64,000 nt of DNA from Magnetospirillum sp. 15-1 (GCF_900184795.1 NZ_FXXN01000016.1:1-64000); one strand, 5' to 3'. Shown: positions 25,569 to 36,100, numbered from the stretch's first letter. Made by a program: numbers and translations. The notes: generated by a model not told the origin, from the sequence alone.

Positions 25569-25616
25569 TGGTGCCGGTTGCAGGGCTCGAACCCGCGACC
25601 CCCTGATTACAAATCA
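25569..25616 (-). repeat. attR: island copy of the tRNA-Thr 3' region
   Basis: This is the right direct repeat of the island, identical to 15128-15157 over its inner 30 bases and differing at two bases farther out. It lies within the intact tRNA-Thr gene. Confidence 0.9.
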
Positions 25617-25644
25617 GGTGCTCTACCAGCTGAGCTAAACCGGC
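25569..25644 (-). tRNA. tRNA-Thr (UGU), hosts the island
   Basis: The minus strand folds into a full cloverleaf with acceptor GCCGGTT/AACCGGC, D arm GCTC...GAGC, anticodon loop TTTGTAA (anticodon TGT), T arm GCGGGTTCGAGCCCTGC and an encoded CCA. The 3' part from the anticodon loop on is shared with attL. This copy combines the chromosomal 5' half with a 3' half supplied by the island, so the host keeps a working tRNA. Confidence 0.95.
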
Positions 25645-25739
25645 GCTGGAGGGAAAATTAGAGGCGAATGCGGCTTGCCGCAAGGGGGGATCGGATCAGC
25701 CGGCGTTCGTGCGGAACGGCTCCTCGGCGCAGGTGGCGA

Positions 25740-26537
25740 TCATCCCTCTCGCCGCATTTCGTAAAGGGCCACGGCGGCGGCGTTGGAGACGTTGAGGCTT
25801 TCCATCTCGCCGCACATGGGCAGGCGGACCAGATGGTCGCAATGCTCGCGGGTCAGGCGGCGCATGCCCTCGCCCTCGGCGCCCAGCACCAGCACCACCT
25901 TGCCGGACAGCTTGATCTCGGCCAGGGTCTTGGGGGCGTCGGCGGCCAGCCCGGCGGTCCAGAAGCCGGCCTTCTTCAGGTCTTCCAGGGCGCGGACCAC
26001 GTTGGTGACGCGGACCAGCGGCATGCGTTCCAGGGCCCCCGAGGCCGACTTGGCCAGGGTGCCGGTCTCGTCGGGAGCGTGGCGGTCGGGGGCCACCACC
26101 GCCAGGGCGCCGAACGCCGCCGCCGAGCGCAGGATGGCGCCGACATTGTGGGGGTCGGTGACCTGGTCCAGCACCAGCACCAGGGCGGATGAGGCCATGT
26201 CGGCGGTGCGGATGATGTCCTCGATGGTGGTGGCGGGCAGCGGCTCGACCAGCAGGGCCACGCCCTGATGAACCGATCCGGGAGCCAGAAGCCGGTCGAT
26301 CTCGGCCCGTTCCATGGCCTCGACCGGCACCTTGGTGGGGGGCAGGGCCTTGGCGGCTTCGGCGGTGGCCACCAGCCGGCGGACCCGCCGCTCGGGATTG
26401 GCCAGGGCGGCGTTCACCGCATGAATGCCGTAGAGCCAGATGGACGAGCCGCCGCCACCGCCGCCGCCTCGCGGGCCCTTGGCGGGGGATTCCCGGCGGT
26501 TCGGATGGGGGGCGCGACGCTCATCTCTCTTTTTCAT
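25740..26537 (-). CDS. rlmB: 23S rRNA Gm2251 2'-O-methyltransferase RlmB
   Basis: RlmB methylates the ribose of G2251 in the peptidyl-transferase P loop of 23S rRNA. The 265-residue protein has an N-terminal substrate-binding domain (WLYGIHAVNAALAN... SVHQGVALLVEP) and a SpoU/TrmH knot domain. The knot shows motif 1 DPHNVGAILRSAAAFG, motif 2 VLVLGAEGEGMRRL and motif 3 MESLNVSNAAAVALYE. A basic, Gly-rich tail of about 30 residues precedes it. I chose ATG 26537 because AGGAG lies 7 bases upstream; ATG 26561 is in frame without a good site. TrmH-type tRNA methyltransferase is the less likely alternative. Confidence 0.9.
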   Translation of the reverse strand: MKKRDERRAPHPNRRESPAKGPRGGGGGGGSSIWLYGIHAVNAALANPERRVRRLVATAEAAKALPPTKVPVEAMERAEIDRLLAPGSVHQGVALLVEPLPATTIEDIIRTADMASSALVLVLDQVTDPHNVGAILRSAAAFGALAVVAPDRHAPDETGTLAKSASGALERMPLVRVTNVVRALEDLKKAGFWTAGLAADAPKTLAEIKLSGKVVLVLGAEGEGMRRLTREHCDHLVRLPMCGEMESLNVSNAAAVALYEMRREG

Positions 26538-26580
26538 GGGGCTCTCCTGTTGTCTCGGCATTTAACCCTCTCTTTTCGGA

Positions 26581-26609
26581 TTGACAAGCCCCGTGAAATT
26601 CCCATAAGT
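26581..26609 (+). promoter_or_regulatory. Promoter of the tRNA-Tyr/tRNA-Gly/tuf unit
   Basis: TTGACA (26581-26586) is followed after 17 bases by ATAAGT (26604-26609); CATAAG one base earlier is an equal -10. It lies about 40 bases before tRNA-Tyr and is divergent from rlmB. The layout recalls the tRNA-tufB operon of enterobacteria. Confidence 0.7.
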
Positions 26610-26651
26610 ACAGCCCTCCCGTCGCCCCGGCCAAAAGCCGGATGACGGTGT

Positions 26652-26737
26652 GGAGGGGTGGCCGAGCGGTTAATGGCAGCAGACTGTAAATCTGCCGACG
26701 AAAGTCTACGTAGGTTCAAATCCTGCCCCCTCCACCA
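26652..26737 (+). tRNA. tRNA-Tyr (GUA)
   Basis: A class II tRNA with acceptor GGAGGGG/CCCCTCC, anticodon GTA in ACTGTAAAT, a long variable arm and encoded CCA. It is the first gene of the tRNA-tuf unit. Confidence 0.95.
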
Positions 26738-26856
26738 TTATCCCCCAGTCAGGCCGGATGTCCCGGTTGGGCCGGGTGCCCCAGGTCGGGCCGGATGACG
26801 GGGGAACGGTTTCTTCAGGTCGAGCACCAGGCGGTGCGGCCGTGCGGGACGAACTG

Positions 26857-26930
26857 GCGGGTGTAGCTCAATGGTAGAGCAACAGCCTTCCAAGCTGATG
26901 ACGGGGGTTCGATTCCCCTCACCCGCTCCA
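26857..26930 (+). tRNA. tRNA-Gly (UCC)
   Basis: A cloverleaf with acceptor GCGGGTG/CACCCGC, D arm GCTCAATGGTAGAGC, anticodon TCC in CTTCCAA, T arm with GGTTCGATTCC and encoded CCA. The 119-base spacer from tRNA-Tyr contains three copies of a GGCCGGRTG-like motif. Confidence 0.95.
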
Positions 26931-27004
26931 CTCCCCGCCGCCGTATCGACCGGGACCATGGTTTGACACATGCGGCAGTGTGCCGCGATCGGACGGGTTG
27001 AAAA

Positions 27005-28195
<1,191 letters not shown>

Positions 28196-28218
28196 TCTTC
28201 GGCGTCTGTTTTGGGAAG

Positions 28219-28250
28219 GGGCGTCCGGGCCTGAACCGGGCGCCCTTTCT
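28219..28250 (+). terminator. Terminator after tuf
   Basis: GGGCGTCCGG pairs with CCGGGCGCCC (one T-G pair) around a 7-base loop, followed by tttct. It separates tuf from the ribosomal protein operon. Confidence 0.8.
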
Positions 28251-28310
28251 GCATTCGGCGTCGGGCGGAGATGAATCTCGGGCTGCCCCGCCAAACGAGT
28301 CGAATCAGCC

Positions 28311-28339
28311 TTGCCACCCCAGGCGACTCTCTGTATAAG
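28311..28339 (+). promoter_or_regulatory. Promoter of the S10 ribosomal protein operon
   Basis: TTGCCA (28311-28316) and TATAAG (28334-28339) with an ideal 17-base spacer lie 144 bases before rpsJ. Transcription would start near 28346 and give a leader of about 137 bases. Confidence 0.75.
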
Positions 28340-28437
28340 GCTGCCTTCGGCTTCGGCCTCATTCCGTAAGAGCGGCTTTGCCACAGGCTTAGCGGCTGAC
28401 TGCGGGAGGCTCTTTGAATTTACTGTTTTCACCGATC

Positions 28438-28461
28438 GGCGCCCCGACGGGGCGCCTTTCC
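28438..28461 (+). promoter_or_regulatory. Leader hairpin before rpsJ (attenuator candidate)
   Basis: GGCGCCCC pairs with GGGGCGCC around a 3-base loop, followed by tttcc, 22 bases before the rpsJ start. It is a compact terminator-like hairpin within the operon leader. In other bacteria the S10 leader is controlled by L4; no equivalent can be proven here. Confidence 0.5.
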
Positions 28462-28482
28462 GATTTGACGGATGACTTGAAC

Positions 28483-28791
28483 ATGGAAAGCCAGAACATC
28501 CGCATCCGCCTCAAGGCGTTCGATCATCGCGTGCTGGATCAGTCCACCCGCGAGATCGTCAACACCGCCAAGAGGACCGGGGCGCAGGTGCGCGGTCCGA
28601 TCCCGCTTCCCAGCCGGATCGAGAAGTTCACCGTGAACCGTAGCCCGCACATCGACAAGAAGTCGCGCGAGCAGTTCGAAATTCGGACTCACAAGCGGCT
28701 TCTGGATATCGTCGACCCGACCCCGCAGACCGTGGACGCGCTGATGAAGCTCGACCTGGCCGCTGGTGTCGACGTCGAGATCAAGCTCTAA
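28483..28791 (+). CDS. rpsJ: 30S ribosomal protein S10
   Basis: The 102-residue S10 ([20 protein letters not shown]... GVDVEIKL) is part of the 30S head and, as NusE, of antitermination complexes. It contains the long tRNA-site loop ([20 protein letters not shown]). ATG 28483 fits the family start; an upstream in-frame ATG (28414) would translate the leader hairpin. It opens the S10-spc-alpha gene cluster. Confidence 0.97.
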   Translation: MESQNIRIRLKAFDHRVLDQSTREIVNTAKRTGAQVRGPIPLPSRIEKFTVNRSPHIDKKSREQFEIRTHKRLLDIVDPTPQTVDALMKLDLAAGVDVEIKL

Positions 28792-28802
28792 GGAACCTAA
28801 CA

Positions 28803-29492
28803 ATGCGCTCTGGTCTCATCGCCCAGAAGGTCGGCATGACGAGGATCTTCACCGAGGATGGCACCCATGTGCCCGTCACCGTGCTGAAGGTCGACACCTG
28901 TCAGGTGGTCTCGACCCGCTCTGTGGAAAAGGACGGCTATGTTGCCGTTCAGCTTGGTGCCGGTACCGCCAAGGTGAAGAATGTGAGCAAGCCTGCTCGC
29001 GCCAACTTCGCCAAGGCCAAGGTCGAGCCCAAGAAGAAGCTGGTGGAATTCCGCGTGACCGCCGAGAACGTTCTCGATGTCGGCACCGAACTCTCCGCCG
29101 CCCATTTCATCCCCGGTCAGTACGTCGACGTGACCGGCACCACCATCGGCAAGGGCTTTGCCGGCGGTATGAAGCGCTGGAACTTCCGTGGCCTCGAAGC
29201 CACGCACGGCGTTTCGGTGTCGCACCGCTCGCACGGCTCCACCGGCCAGCGCCAGGACCCCGGCAAGGTGTTCAAGGGCAAGAAGATGGCCGGTCACATG
29301 GGCGATGAGCAGGTGACTACTCAGAACCTCACCGTGGTGTCCACCGACGCCGATCGCGGCCTGATCCTGGTTAAGGGTTCGGTTCCCGGTCACGAGGGGT
29401 CCTGGGTGCTCGTCCGCGACGCGGTGAAGCGCAAGCTGCCTGATGGCGTGCCGTTCCCGGCCGGCGTCAAGGCCGCGGCCTCGGCCGAGTAA
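28803..29492 (+). CDS. rplC: 50S ribosomal protein L3
   Basis: The 229-residue L3 begins [20 protein letters not shown] and contains the conserved extended arm that reaches the peptidyl-transferase centre ([40 protein letters not shown]). The Gln in the STGQRQDPG loop is the residue methylated in many bacteria. It lies 11 bases after rpsJ. The last 20 residues form a short Ala-rich tail common in alphaproteobacteria. Confidence 0.97.
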   Translation: MRSGLIAQKVGMTRIFTEDGTHVPVTVLKVDTCQVVSTRSVEKDGYVAVQLGAGTAKVKNVSKPARANFAKAKVEPKKKLVEFRVTAENVLDVGTELSAAHFIPGQYVDVTGTTIGKGFAGGMKRWNFRGLEATHGVSVSHRSHGSTGQRQDPGKVFKGKKMAGHMGDEQVTTQNLTVVSTDADRGLILVKGSVPGHEGSWVLVRDAVKRKLPDGVPFPAGVKAAASAE

Positions 29493-29504
29493 AGGATCAA
29501 GGCG

Positions 29505-30125
29505 ATGAAGACGAACGTAATCAGCCTGGACAACCAGACCGTCGGCGAGATCGAACTGGCCGACGAGATCTTCGCTCTGCCGGTGCGTGGGGACATTCTG
29601 TTCCGTGCCGTCAACTGGCAGCTGGCGAAGCGCCAGTCCGGCAATCACAAGACCAAGGGGATCAGCGAGATCTCCGGCACCACCAAGAAGCCGTTCGCCC
29701 AAAAGGGCGGTGGCCGTGCCCGTCAGGGCTCGCTGCGTTCCGCGCAGTTCCGTGGCGGCGCCACCATCTTCGGCCCGGTTGTGCGCTCCCACGCCCACGA
29801 CCTGCCCAAGAAGGTCCGCAAGCTGGCTCTCAAGACCGCTCTGTCGGCCAAGGCCGCCGACGGCAAGCTGATCGTGGTGGACAATGCCACGGCCGGCTCG
29901 CCCAAGACCAAGGACCTGGCCGCTCGCATCGCGAAGCTGGGCCTGAGCTCGGTGCTGTTCATCGACGGCGCTGCCGTGGACGGCAACTTCGCTCTGGCCA
30001 GCCGCAACATCCCCTATGTGGATGTGCTGCCGCAGCAGGGCGCCAACGTCTACGACATCCTGCGCCGTGAAACCTTGGTTCTGACCAAGGATGCGGTCGC
30101 CGCCCTGGAGGCTCGCCTGAAATGA
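29505..30125 (+). CDS. rplD: 50S ribosomal protein L4
   Basis: The 206-residue L4 lines the peptide exit tunnel through its central loop ([31 protein letters not shown]). It reads [21 protein letters not shown] at the start. In Escherichia coli L4 also represses its own S10 operon; whether that holds here depends on the leader structure. The stop overlaps the rplW start by ATGA. Confidence 0.97.
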   Translation: MKTNVISLDNQTVGEIELADEIFALPVRGDILFRAVNWQLAKRQSGNHKTKGISEISGTTKKPFAQKGGGRARQGSLRSAQFRGGATIFGPVVRSHAHDLPKKVRKLALKTALSAKAADGKLIVVDNATAGSPKTKDLAARIAKLGLSSVLFIDGAAVDGNFALASRNIPYVDVLPQQGANVYDILRRETLVLTKDAVAALEARLK

Positions 30126-30430
30126 GCAAGCTCGTCATCAGCAAGGAGCGGATGTACGACGTCGTCCGCGCCCCCGTGATCACCGAAAAGGCGACCATGG
30201 GCTCCGAGTTCCGCCAGGTCACCTTCAAGGTGCCGCTGGATGCGACCAAGCCGGAGATCAAGGCCGCTGTCGAGGGTATTTTCGGGGTGAAGGTCACCGC
30301 CGTGAACACCCTGATCACCAAGGGCAAGGTCAAGCGCTTCCGCGGCCGTCCCGGCGTGCGTTCCGACGTCAAGAAGGCGGTCGTGACGCTGGCCGAGGGC
30401 CACTCCATCGACGTGACCACGGGAGTCTGA
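30122..30430 (+). CDS. rplW: 50S ribosomal protein L23
   Basis: The 102-residue L23 sits at the tunnel exit and docks trigger factor and SRP. Conserved parts are [13 protein letters not shown], a region rich in Lys, and [31 protein letters not shown]. It overlaps rplD by 4 bases and lies 4 bases before rplB, so all are co-translated. Confidence 0.97.
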   Translation: MSKLVISKERMYDVVRAPVITEKATMGSEFRQVTFKVPLDATKPEIKAAVEGIFGVKVTAVNTLITKGKVKRFRGRPGVRSDVKKAVVTLAEGHSIDVTTGV

Positions 30431-30434
30431 CGCC

Positions 30435-31262
30435 ATGGCACTGAAGACATTCAAGCCGACGACGCCGGGCCGCCGCCAGTTGGTCCTGGTCGATCGTTCC
30501 GAACTCTGGAAGGGCAAGCCCGAGAAGGGCCTGACCGAAGGCCTGCGCTCCAAGGGCGGCCGCAACAACACCGGTCGGATTACCGTCCGGTGGCGTGGCG
30601 GCGGGCACAAGCGCCGGTATCGCATCATCGACTTCAAGCGCAACAAGTTCGACGTTGCCGCCACGGTCGAGCGTCTGGAGTACGATCCCAACCGTACCGC
30701 CTTCATCGCCCTGGTCAGCTATGCCGACGGCGAGAAGGCCTACATCATCGCTCCGCAGCGTCTGGCGGTCGGTGATCAGGTGATCGCCTCCGAGAAGGCC
30801 GACATCAAGCCGGGCAACGCCATGCCGCTGAAGAACATCCCCGTTGGCACCATCGTGCACAACGTGGAGCTCAAGGTGGGCAAGGGTGGTCAGCTGGCCC
30901 GTTCGGCCGGTACCTACGTCCAGCTGGTGGGCAAGGATCAGGGCTACGCCCAGCTCCGTCTGTCCTCGGGCGAGCTGCGCATGGTTCGCGGTGAGTGCAT
31001 GGCCACCATCGGTGCCGTGTCCAACCCGGACCAGCAGAACGTGTCGCTCGGCAAGGCCGGCCGCGCCGTGTGGATGGGCCGTCGCCCCTCCGTCCGCGGT
31101 GTCGCCATGAACCCGATCGATCACCCGCACGGCGGCGGCGAAGGCCGTACCTCGGGCGGCCGTCACCCGGTCACTCCGTGGGGCAAGCCGACCAAGGGCA
31201 AGAAGACTCGCAGCAACAAGAAGACGGACCGGCTCATCATGCGCCGCCGTCAGACTCAGTAG
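30435..31262 (+). CDS. rplB: 50S ribosomal protein L2
   Basis: The 275-residue L2 is essential for subunit joining and peptidyl transfer. It has the RNA-binding core ([23 protein letters not shown]) and the C-terminal [13 protein letters not shown] loop with the invariant His near the peptidyl-transferase centre, ending in a basic tail. Normal length. Confidence 0.98.
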   Translation: MALKTFKPTTPGRRQLVLVDRSELWKGKPEKGLTEGLRSKGGRNNTGRITVRWRGGGHKRRYRIIDFKRNKFDVAATVERLEYDPNRTAFIALVSYADGEKAYIIAPQRLAVGDQVIASEKADIKPGNAMPLKNIPVGTIVHNVELKVGKGGQLARSAGTYVQLVGKDQGYAQLRLSSGELRMVRGECMATIGAVSNPDQQNVSLGKAGRAVWMGRRPSVRGVAMNPIDHPHGGGEGRTSGGRHPVTPWGKPTKGKKTRSNKKTDRLIMRRRQTQ

Positions 31263-31275
31263 GAGGGGCTGAAAA

Positions 31276-31554
31276 ATGGCTCGTTCCGTTTGGAAAGGCC
31301 CCTTCCTCGACGGCTACATGCTGGGAAAGGCCGACAAGGCCCGCGCCAGCGGCCGCAACGAGGTCATCAAGATCTGGTCGCGTCGTTCGACCATCCTGCC
31401 GCAGTTCGTGGGACTGACCTTTGGCGTCTACAACGGCCAGAAGTTCATCCCGGTGCTGGTGACCGAGAACATGATCGGACATAAGTTCGGTGAGTTCTCG
31501 CCCACCCGCACGTTCTACGGCCACGCGGTCGACAAGAAGGCGAAGAGGAAGTAA
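31276..31554 (+). CDS. rpsS: 30S ribosomal protein S19
   Basis: The 92-residue S19 ([20 protein letters not shown]) lies in the 30S head with S13. Conserved segments are [16 protein letters not shown] and [18 protein letters not shown]. It lies 13 bases after rplB and 3 bases before rplV. Confidence 0.97.
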   Translation: MARSVWKGPFLDGYMLGKADKARASGRNEVIKIWSRRSTILPQFVGLTFGVYNGQKFIPVLVTENMIGHKFGEFSPTRTFYGHAVDKKAKRK

Positions 31555-31557
31555 GCC

Positions 31558-31944
31558 ATGGGCAAGAAACCCGCAGACAGGGTCCTGGCGGAGACCGAGG
31601 CCAAGGCTTTCCTGGCCACCATCCGCACCAGCCCGCGCAAGCTCAACCTGGTTGCCGAAAGCATCCGTGGTCTTAAGGCTGACGTGGCGCTGAACGCCCT
31701 GACCTTCTCGAAGCGGCGCATCGCTGTCATCGTGCGGTCGGTGCTGCAGTCCGCCATCGCCAACGCCGAGAACAACCACCAGCTCGACGTTGACCGTCTC
31801 TATGTCGCCGAAGCCCACGTGGGCAAGGCCATGGTGATGAAGCGTTGGAAGGCGCGTGCCCGTGGCCGCGTCGGCCGGATCGAGAAGCCGTTCAGCAATC
31901 TGACCGTCATCGTGCGCGAACGCGCCGAAGCGGCGGGGGAGTAA
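31558..31944 (+). CDS. rplV: 50S ribosomal protein L22
   Basis: The 128-residue L22 shapes the exit tunnel with its beta hairpin ([33 protein letters not shown]), where macrolide-resistance changes map. The N-terminus carries a short extension before [22 protein letters not shown]. It is 4 bases before rpsC. Confidence 0.97.
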   Translation: MGKKPADRVLAETEAKAFLATIRTSPRKLNLVAESIRGLKADVALNALTFSKRRIAVIVRSVLQSAIANAENNHQLDVDRLYVAEAHVGKAMVMKRWKARARGRVGRIEKPFSNLTVIVRERAEAAGE

Positions 31945-31948
31945 GCAG

Positions 31949-32632
31949 ATGGGTCAGAAAGTCAATCCGATCGGCCTGCGCGTCGGCATCAACCGCACCT
32001 GGGACTCCCGGTGGTTCGCGGACGAGACCTACGCCAAGCTGCTTCATGAAGACCTGAAGCTCCGTAAGTACCTGCGCGAGAAGCTGGCCCAGGCCGGTGT
32101 GTCGCGCGTGGTCATCGAGCGTCCGGCCAAGAAGGCCCGCATCACCATCCATACCGCCCGTCCGGGCGTGGTGATCGGCAAGAAGGGCGCGGACATCGAG
32201 GTGCTGCGCAAGGAACTCTCGAAGATGACCGGTGGCGAGGTTCACCTCAACATCGTCGAGATCCGCAAGCCGGAACTGGATGCCCAGCTGGTGGCCGAGT
32301 CCATCGCCCAGCAGCTCGAGCGCCGTGTCGCCTTCCGTCGCGCCATGAAGCGCGCCGTGCAGTCGGCCATGCGTCTGGGCGCCCAGGGCATTCGTATCAA
32401 CTGCTCCGGCCGTCTGGGTGGCGCTGAAATCGCCCGCATGGAGTGGTACCGCGAAGGCCGCGTTCCGCTGCACACGCTGCGTGCCGATGTGGATTATGGC
32501 GTGGGCACCGCCCGCACCACCTACGGCACCTGCGGCGTCAAGGTTTGGGTGTTCAAGGGCGAGATCCTCGCTCATGACCCCATGGCCCAGGACAAGCGGG
32601 CTGCGGGCGAAACCGCCCCGGCCGGCCGTTGA
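31949..32632 (+). CDS. rpsC: 30S ribosomal protein S3
   Basis: The 227-residue S3 helps form the mRNA entry channel. The KH domain contains [20 protein letters not shown], and the C-terminal domain contains [44 protein letters not shown]. The short tail after MAQDKRA is alphaproteobacterial in style. Confidence 0.98.
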   Translation: MGQKVNPIGLRVGINRTWDSRWFADETYAKLLHEDLKLRKYLREKLAQAGVSRVVIERPAKKARITIHTARPGVVIGKKGADIEVLRKELSKMTGGEVHLNIVEIRKPELDAQLVAESIAQQLERRVAFRRAMKRAVQSAMRLGAQGIRINCSGRLGGAEIARMEWYREGRVPLHTLRADVDYGVGTARTTYGTCGVKVWVFKGEILAHDPMAQDKRAAGETAPAGR

Positions 32633-32650
32633 TCGAGAAGGGTTTGAGAG

Positions 32651-33067
32651 ATGCTTTCGCCCAAGCGCACTAAATTCCGCAAGGCCCACAAGGGTCGGAT
32701 CAAGGGAGTGACCAAGGGTGGCTCCGCCTTGAATTTCGGCGCCTATGGCCTCAAGGCTCTGGAGCCCGAGCGGATCACCGCCCGCCAGATCGAGGCCGCC
32801 CGTCGTGCCCTGACCCGTCACATGAAGCGTCAGGGCCGCGTGTGGATCCGCATTTTCCCGGATCTGCCGGTCTCGTCCAAGCCTGCCGAAGTCCGCATGG
32901 GCTCCGGTAAGGGCGCGCCCGAGTTCTGGACCGCCCGCGTGGCTCCCGGCCGTATCCTCTTCGAAGTGGATGGCGTCGCCGAGGAAATCGCCCGTCACGG
33001 TTTTGCCCTGGCCGCTGCCAAGCTGCCGATCAAGACCAAGTTCATTTCTCGGATCGGGGATATCTAG
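32651..33067 (+). CDS. rplP: 50S ribosomal protein L16
   Basis: The 138-residue L16 ([24 protein letters not shown]) contacts tRNA at the A site. It keeps the conserved [30 protein letters not shown] and [19 protein letters not shown] segments, where the latter carries the Arg hydroxylated in some bacteria. Confidence 0.97.
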   Translation: MLSPKRTKFRKAHKGRIKGVTKGGSALNFGAYGLKALEPERITARQIEAARRALTRHMKRQGRVWIRIFPDLPVSSKPAEVRMGSGKGAPEFWTARVAPGRILFEVDGVAEEIARHGFALAAAKLPIKTKFISRIGDI

Positions 33068-33069
33068 CC

Positions 33070-33273
33070 ATGGCGACCAAGGCTGCCGATCTGCGCCAGA
33101 AGAGTGTTGACCAGCTCAAGGAGCAGGTCATTGCGCTCAAGAAGGAGCAGTTCAATCTTCGCTTCCAGCGGGCCTCCGGCCAGTTGGAGAACACCGCCCG
33201 GGTGCGTGCCGTGCGTCGCGAGATCGCGACCATCAAGACGCTGCTCGGCGAGCGCGCCAAAAGCGCGTCCTAA
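33070..33273 (+). CDS. rpmC: 50S ribosomal protein L29
   Basis: The 67-residue L29 is a two-helix protein ([53 protein letters not shown]) near the tunnel exit beside L23. It starts 2 bases after the rplP stop and precedes rpsQ by 14 bases. Confidence 0.96.
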   Translation: MATKAADLRQKSVDQLKEQVIALKKEQFNLRFQRASGQLENTARVRAVRREIATIKTLLGERAKSAS

Positions 33274-33287
33274 GGAGGCCCATTCAA

Positions 33288-33527
33288 ATGCCGAAGCGCA
33301 TTCTTCAGGGCGTCGTGGTGAGCGACAAGATGGAAAAGACCGTGGTGGTCAGCGTCGAGCGGCGCGTGATGCACCCGATCTACAAGAAGTTCATCCGTCG
33401 TTCCAAGAAGTACCACGCCCACGACGAGAACAACGTTTTCAAGGCCGGCGACACCATCCGCATCCGCGAATGCGCGCCGATCTCGAAGACCAAGTGCTGG
33501 GAAGTGATCGTCGAGCCCCAGGCTTGA
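33288..33527 (+). CDS. rpsQ: 30S ribosomal protein S17
   Basis: The 79-residue S17 binds 16S rRNA early in assembly. It has the OB fold ([21 protein letters not shown]) with conserved [21 protein letters not shown] and [25 protein letters not shown] precedes the start. Confidence 0.97.
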   Translation: MPKRILQGVVVSDKMEKTVVVSVERRVMHPIYKKFIRRSKKYHAHDENNVFKAGDTIRIRECAPISKTKCWEVIVEPQA

Positions 33528-33559
33528 CGGTCGCGAACTGGAAATAAGGAAGAGACATC

Positions 33560-33928
33560 ATGATCCAGATGCAAACCAACCTGGACGTCGCCGATAATTC
33601 GGGTGCCCGCCGGGTGCAGTGCATCAAGGTGTTGGGCGGCTCGCACCGGACCATCGCCACGGTGGGCGACGTCATCGTCGTTTCCATCAAGGAGGCGATT
33701 CCGCGTGGCCGCGTGAAGAAGGGTGACGTGCATCGCGCCGTCATCGTTCGTACCGCCAAGGAAATCCGTCGCGCCGACGGTTCCGCGATCCGGTTCGACA
33801 CCAATGCAGCCGTCCTGATCAACAAGCAGGGCGAACCGATCGGCACCCGTATTTTTGGGCCCGTCACTCGTGAGCTTCGCGGTAAGAAGTTCATGAAGAT
33901 CATCTCTCTGGCTCCGGAGGTCCTCTAA
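33560..33928 (+). CDS. rplN: 50S ribosomal protein L14
   Basis: The 122-residue L14 ([27 protein letters not shown]) forms bridges to the 30S subunit and is the docking site of the silencing factor RsfS. The sequence is canonical to the end ([19 protein letters not shown]). It opens the spc part of the cluster without a visible new promoter. Confidence 0.97.
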   Translation: MIQMQTNLDVADNSGARRVQCIKVLGGSHRTIATVGDVIVVSIKEAIPRGRVKKGDVHRAVIVRTAKEIRRADGSAIRFDTNAAVLINKQGEPIGTRIFGPVTRELRGKKFMKIISLAPEVL

Positions 33929-33930
33929 TC

Positions 33931-34251
33931 ATGGCTTCCATGAACGTTAAGAAGGGTGACCGGGTCGTCGTCCTCGCCGGCAAGGACAAGGGCAAGAAGG
34001 GCGAAGTCATCGCCGCCATGCCGTCCGAGCAGCGCGTCATCGTCCAGGGCGTGAACCTGGTGAAGCGCCACACCCGTCCGTCCGCCACCCAGCAGGGCGG
34101 CATCGTGGAGAAGGAGGCGTCGATCCACGTCTCCAACGTCGCCCACGAAGACCCCAAGGACGGCAAGGCGACCCGCATCGGTCACAAGATCCTCGAAGAC
34201 GGTCGGAAGGTGCGCGTCGCGCGTCGTTCCGGCGAAGTCATCGACCGGTAA
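33931..34251 (+). CDS. rplX: 50S ribosomal protein L24
   Basis: The 106-residue L24 starts 50S assembly. It has a KOW motif ([27 protein letters not shown]) and the conserved [31 protein letters not shown]. It lies 2 bases after rplN. Confidence 0.97.
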   Translation: MASMNVKKGDRVVVLAGKDKGKKGEVIAAMPSEQRVIVQGVNLVKRHTRPSATQQGGIVEKEASIHVSNVAHEDPKDGKATRIGHKILEDGRKVRVARRSGEVIDR

Positions 34252-34268
34252 GCCGAAGGAACAGACAG

Positions 34269-34808
34269 ATGGCACGTCTGCGTAAGCACTATGATACGGT
34301 CGTCAAGCCCGCCCTGCAGAAGGAGTTCAACTACGCGAACCCCATGCAGGTGCCGAAGCTCGAGAAGATCGTGATCAACATGGGCGTCGGTGAAGCCGCC
34401 CAGGATTCCAAGAAGATCGAGTCGGCCCTCGCCGAAATGACCCTGATCTCCGGCCAGAAGCCGGTCAGCACCAAGGCCAAGATGTCCATCGCCCAGTTCA
34501 AGCTGCGCGAAGGTCAGGTCGTGGGCTGCAAGGTCACCCTGCGGGCCGAACGGATGTACGAATTCCTCGACCGCCTGATCAACATCGCCTTGCCGCGCGT
34601 TCGCGACTTCCGCGGCGTTCCGGGCAAGAGCTTCGATGGCCGCGGCAATTACTCGCTGGGCCTGAAAGAGCAGATCGTCTTCCCCGAAATCGACTACGAC
34701 AAGGTCGAGACCATTCGGGGCATGGACATCATCTTCGTCACCACGGCCAAGTCCAACGAGGAGGCCAAGGCTCTCCTCAAGGGCTTCGACATGCCGTTCG
34801 TGGCCTGA
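34269..34808 (+). CDS. rplE: 50S ribosomal protein L5
   Basis: The 179-residue L5 binds 5S rRNA and contacts S13 in the inter-subunit bridge. Conserved regions are [46 protein letters not shown] and [23 protein letters not shown]. Canonical length. Confidence 0.97.
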   Translation: MARLRKHYDTVVKPALQKEFNYANPMQVPKLEKIVINMGVGEAAQDSKKIESALAEMTLISGQKPVSTKAKMSIAQFKLREGQVVGCKVTLRAERMYEFLDRLINIALPRVRDFRGVPGKSFDGRGNYSLGLKEQIVFPEIDYDKVETIRGMDIIFVTTAKSNEEAKALLKGFDMPFVA

Positions 34809-34823
34809 TTGGAGATTTAGGCA

Positions 34824-35129
34824 ATGGCTAAGATCAGCTCGGTCGAGCGCAACAAGAAGCGTGAGCGTATGGCGGCCCAGTTCGCCGCCCGCCGCGCCAA
34901 GTTGAAGGCGATCGCCAACAACCGTGAAGCCAGCCCGGAGGAGCGCTTCGAAGCCTCCCTGAAGCTGGCGGAGCTGCCCCGCAACTCGGCCAAGATTCGC
35001 GTGCGTCTGCGCTGCGAAGTCACCGGCCGTTCGCGCGGCAACTATCGCAAGTTCAAGCTGTGCCGGAATAAGCTTCGCGAGCTCGCCTCGCAGGGCCAGA
35101 TTCCCGGCATGGTCAAGTCCAGCTGGTAA
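34824..35129 (+). CDS. rpsN: 30S ribosomal protein S14, zinc-free type
   Basis: The 101-residue S14 is the long form, without the CxxC...CxxC zinc ribbon of short S14 proteins. It has only isolated cysteines ([21 protein letters not shown]). It sits in the 30S head and ends GMVKSSW as usual. Growth in low zinc would not affect this form. Confidence 0.97.
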   Translation: MAKISSVERNKKRERMAAQFAARRAKLKAIANNREASPEERFEASLKLAELPRNSAKIRVRLRCEVTGRSRGNYRKFKLCRNKLRELASQGQIPGMVKSSW

Positions 35130-35142
35130 GGGAGGACGATCC

Positions 35143-35541
35143 ATGTCCATGACCGATCCTCTCGGCGATCTGCTCACCCGTATTCGCAACGGGCAGCGGG
35201 CCAACAAGTCCACCGTTGTTTCGCCGGCGTCCAGCCTGCGCGCCAACGTTCTCGAGGTGCTGAAGCGTGAAGGCTACATCCGCGGTTATTCGCGGAGTGA
35301 GCTGCGTCCGGGCATTGCCCAGCTCAGCATCGAACTGAAGTATCACGAGGGCCAGCCGGTTATCCGGGAAATCTCGCGCGTGTCCACTCCCGGCCGCCGC
35401 GTGTATTCCAAGATCGCCGACCTTCGCCGCGTCGCCAACGGGCTGGGGATCACCATCCTCTCGACCCCGCGCGGCGTCATGTCCGACTCTGAGGCTCGTA
35501 CTCAGAACGTCGGCGGCGAAGTCCTCTGCGAAGTGTTCTAA
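35143..35541 (+). CDS. rpsH: 30S ribosomal protein S8
   Basis: The 132-residue S8 ([19 protein letters not shown]) binds the central 16S domain. In Escherichia coli it represses the spc operon by binding the rplE region. The C-terminal motif [21 protein letters not shown] and [10 protein letters not shown] are conserved. An alternative ATG two codons later fits equally. Confidence 0.97.
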   Translation: MSMTDPLGDLLTRIRNGQRANKSTVVSPASSLRANVLEVLKREGYIRGYSRSELRPGIAQLSIELKYHEGQPVIREISRVSTPGRRVYSKIADLRRVANGLGITILSTPRGVMSDSEARTQNVGGEVLCEVF

Positions 35542-35555
35542 CGGAGGGCCGCAAC

Positions 35556-36089
35556 ATGTCGCGAGTCGGCAAATATCCCGTCTCGGTGCCGTCGGGCGTT
35601 ACCGTTCAGATCACCGGACCCGAAGTCACCGTCAAGGGCAAGCTGGGTGAGTCGAAGCTCACCCTCAGGGACAACATCGAGGTCACCCTCGACGGCAACC
35701 TGATCTGGGTGAAGCCCAAGAACGAAACCAAGCATGCCCGCATGATGTGGGGAACCACCCGTGCGCACCTGAACAACATGGTCAAGGGTGTGTCCGAGGG
35801 TTTCACCGTCAATCTCGAGATCAACGGCGTCGGTTACCGCGCCGCGGTCGAGGGCAAGTCGCTGAAGCTGCAGCTCGGCTATTCGCACGACATCGAATAT
35901 CCGATCCCGGCCGATGTCACTATGAAGTGCGAGAAGCCTACCGCTATCTCGATCTCCGGCCGCGATAAGCGTCAGGTCGGCCAGATCGCGGCGGAAATCC
36001 GCGCTTTCCGTGGTCCCGAGCCCTACAAGGGCAAGGGTATCAAGTATGAAACCGAGACTATCCTCCGCAAGGAAGGTAAGAAGAAGTAA
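35556..36089 (+). CDS. rplF: 50S ribosomal protein L6
   Basis: The 177-residue L6 ([21 protein letters not shown]) lies at the factor-binding region. It has two repeated folds and the conserved [27 protein letters not shown] end. Canonical. Confidence 0.97.
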   Translation: MSRVGKYPVSVPSGVTVQITGPEVTVKGKLGESKLTLRDNIEVTLDGNLIWVKPKNETKHARMMWGTTRAHLNNMVKGVSEGFTVNLEINGVGYRAAVEGKSLKLQLGYSHDIEYPIPADVTMKCEKPTAISISGRDKRQVGQIAAEIRAFRGPEPYKGKGIKYETETILRKEGKKK

Positions 36090-36100
36090 GGGGCTCCGCC

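Larger units (their letters stand above)
15110..25616. mobile_element. Tail-less HK97-head phage satellite (cf-PICI-like island) in tRNA-Thr
   Basis: The 10.5-kb island is bounded by a 48-bp direct repeat of the tRNA-Thr 3' region. Gene order is int, alpA, small ORFs, primase-helicase, HNH, terL, capsid, protease, portal, then small genes. It has integration, replication, packaging and head functions but no tail, tape measure, lysis or holin gene, and no recognisable phage repressor. This matches capsid-forming phage-inducible chromosomal islands, which build their own heads and use helper phage tails. The alternative is a prophage that lost its late region. The intact, tightly overlapping genes and small overall size favour a satellite. 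Confidence 0.8.

Noticed and set aside
15110-25616. Ordinary complete prophage
   Set aside because: Tail, lysis and connector genes are missing and the island is only 10.5 kb, bounded exactly by att repeats.
26738-26856. Further tRNA between tRNA-Tyr and tRNA-Gly
   Set aside because: No cloverleaf can be formed; the spacer only holds GC-rich short repeats.
26963-26991. Promoter directly before tuf (TTGACA)
   Set aside because: The -35-like box has no -10 match at 15-19 bases. The tRNA-Tyr promoter explains tuf transcription.
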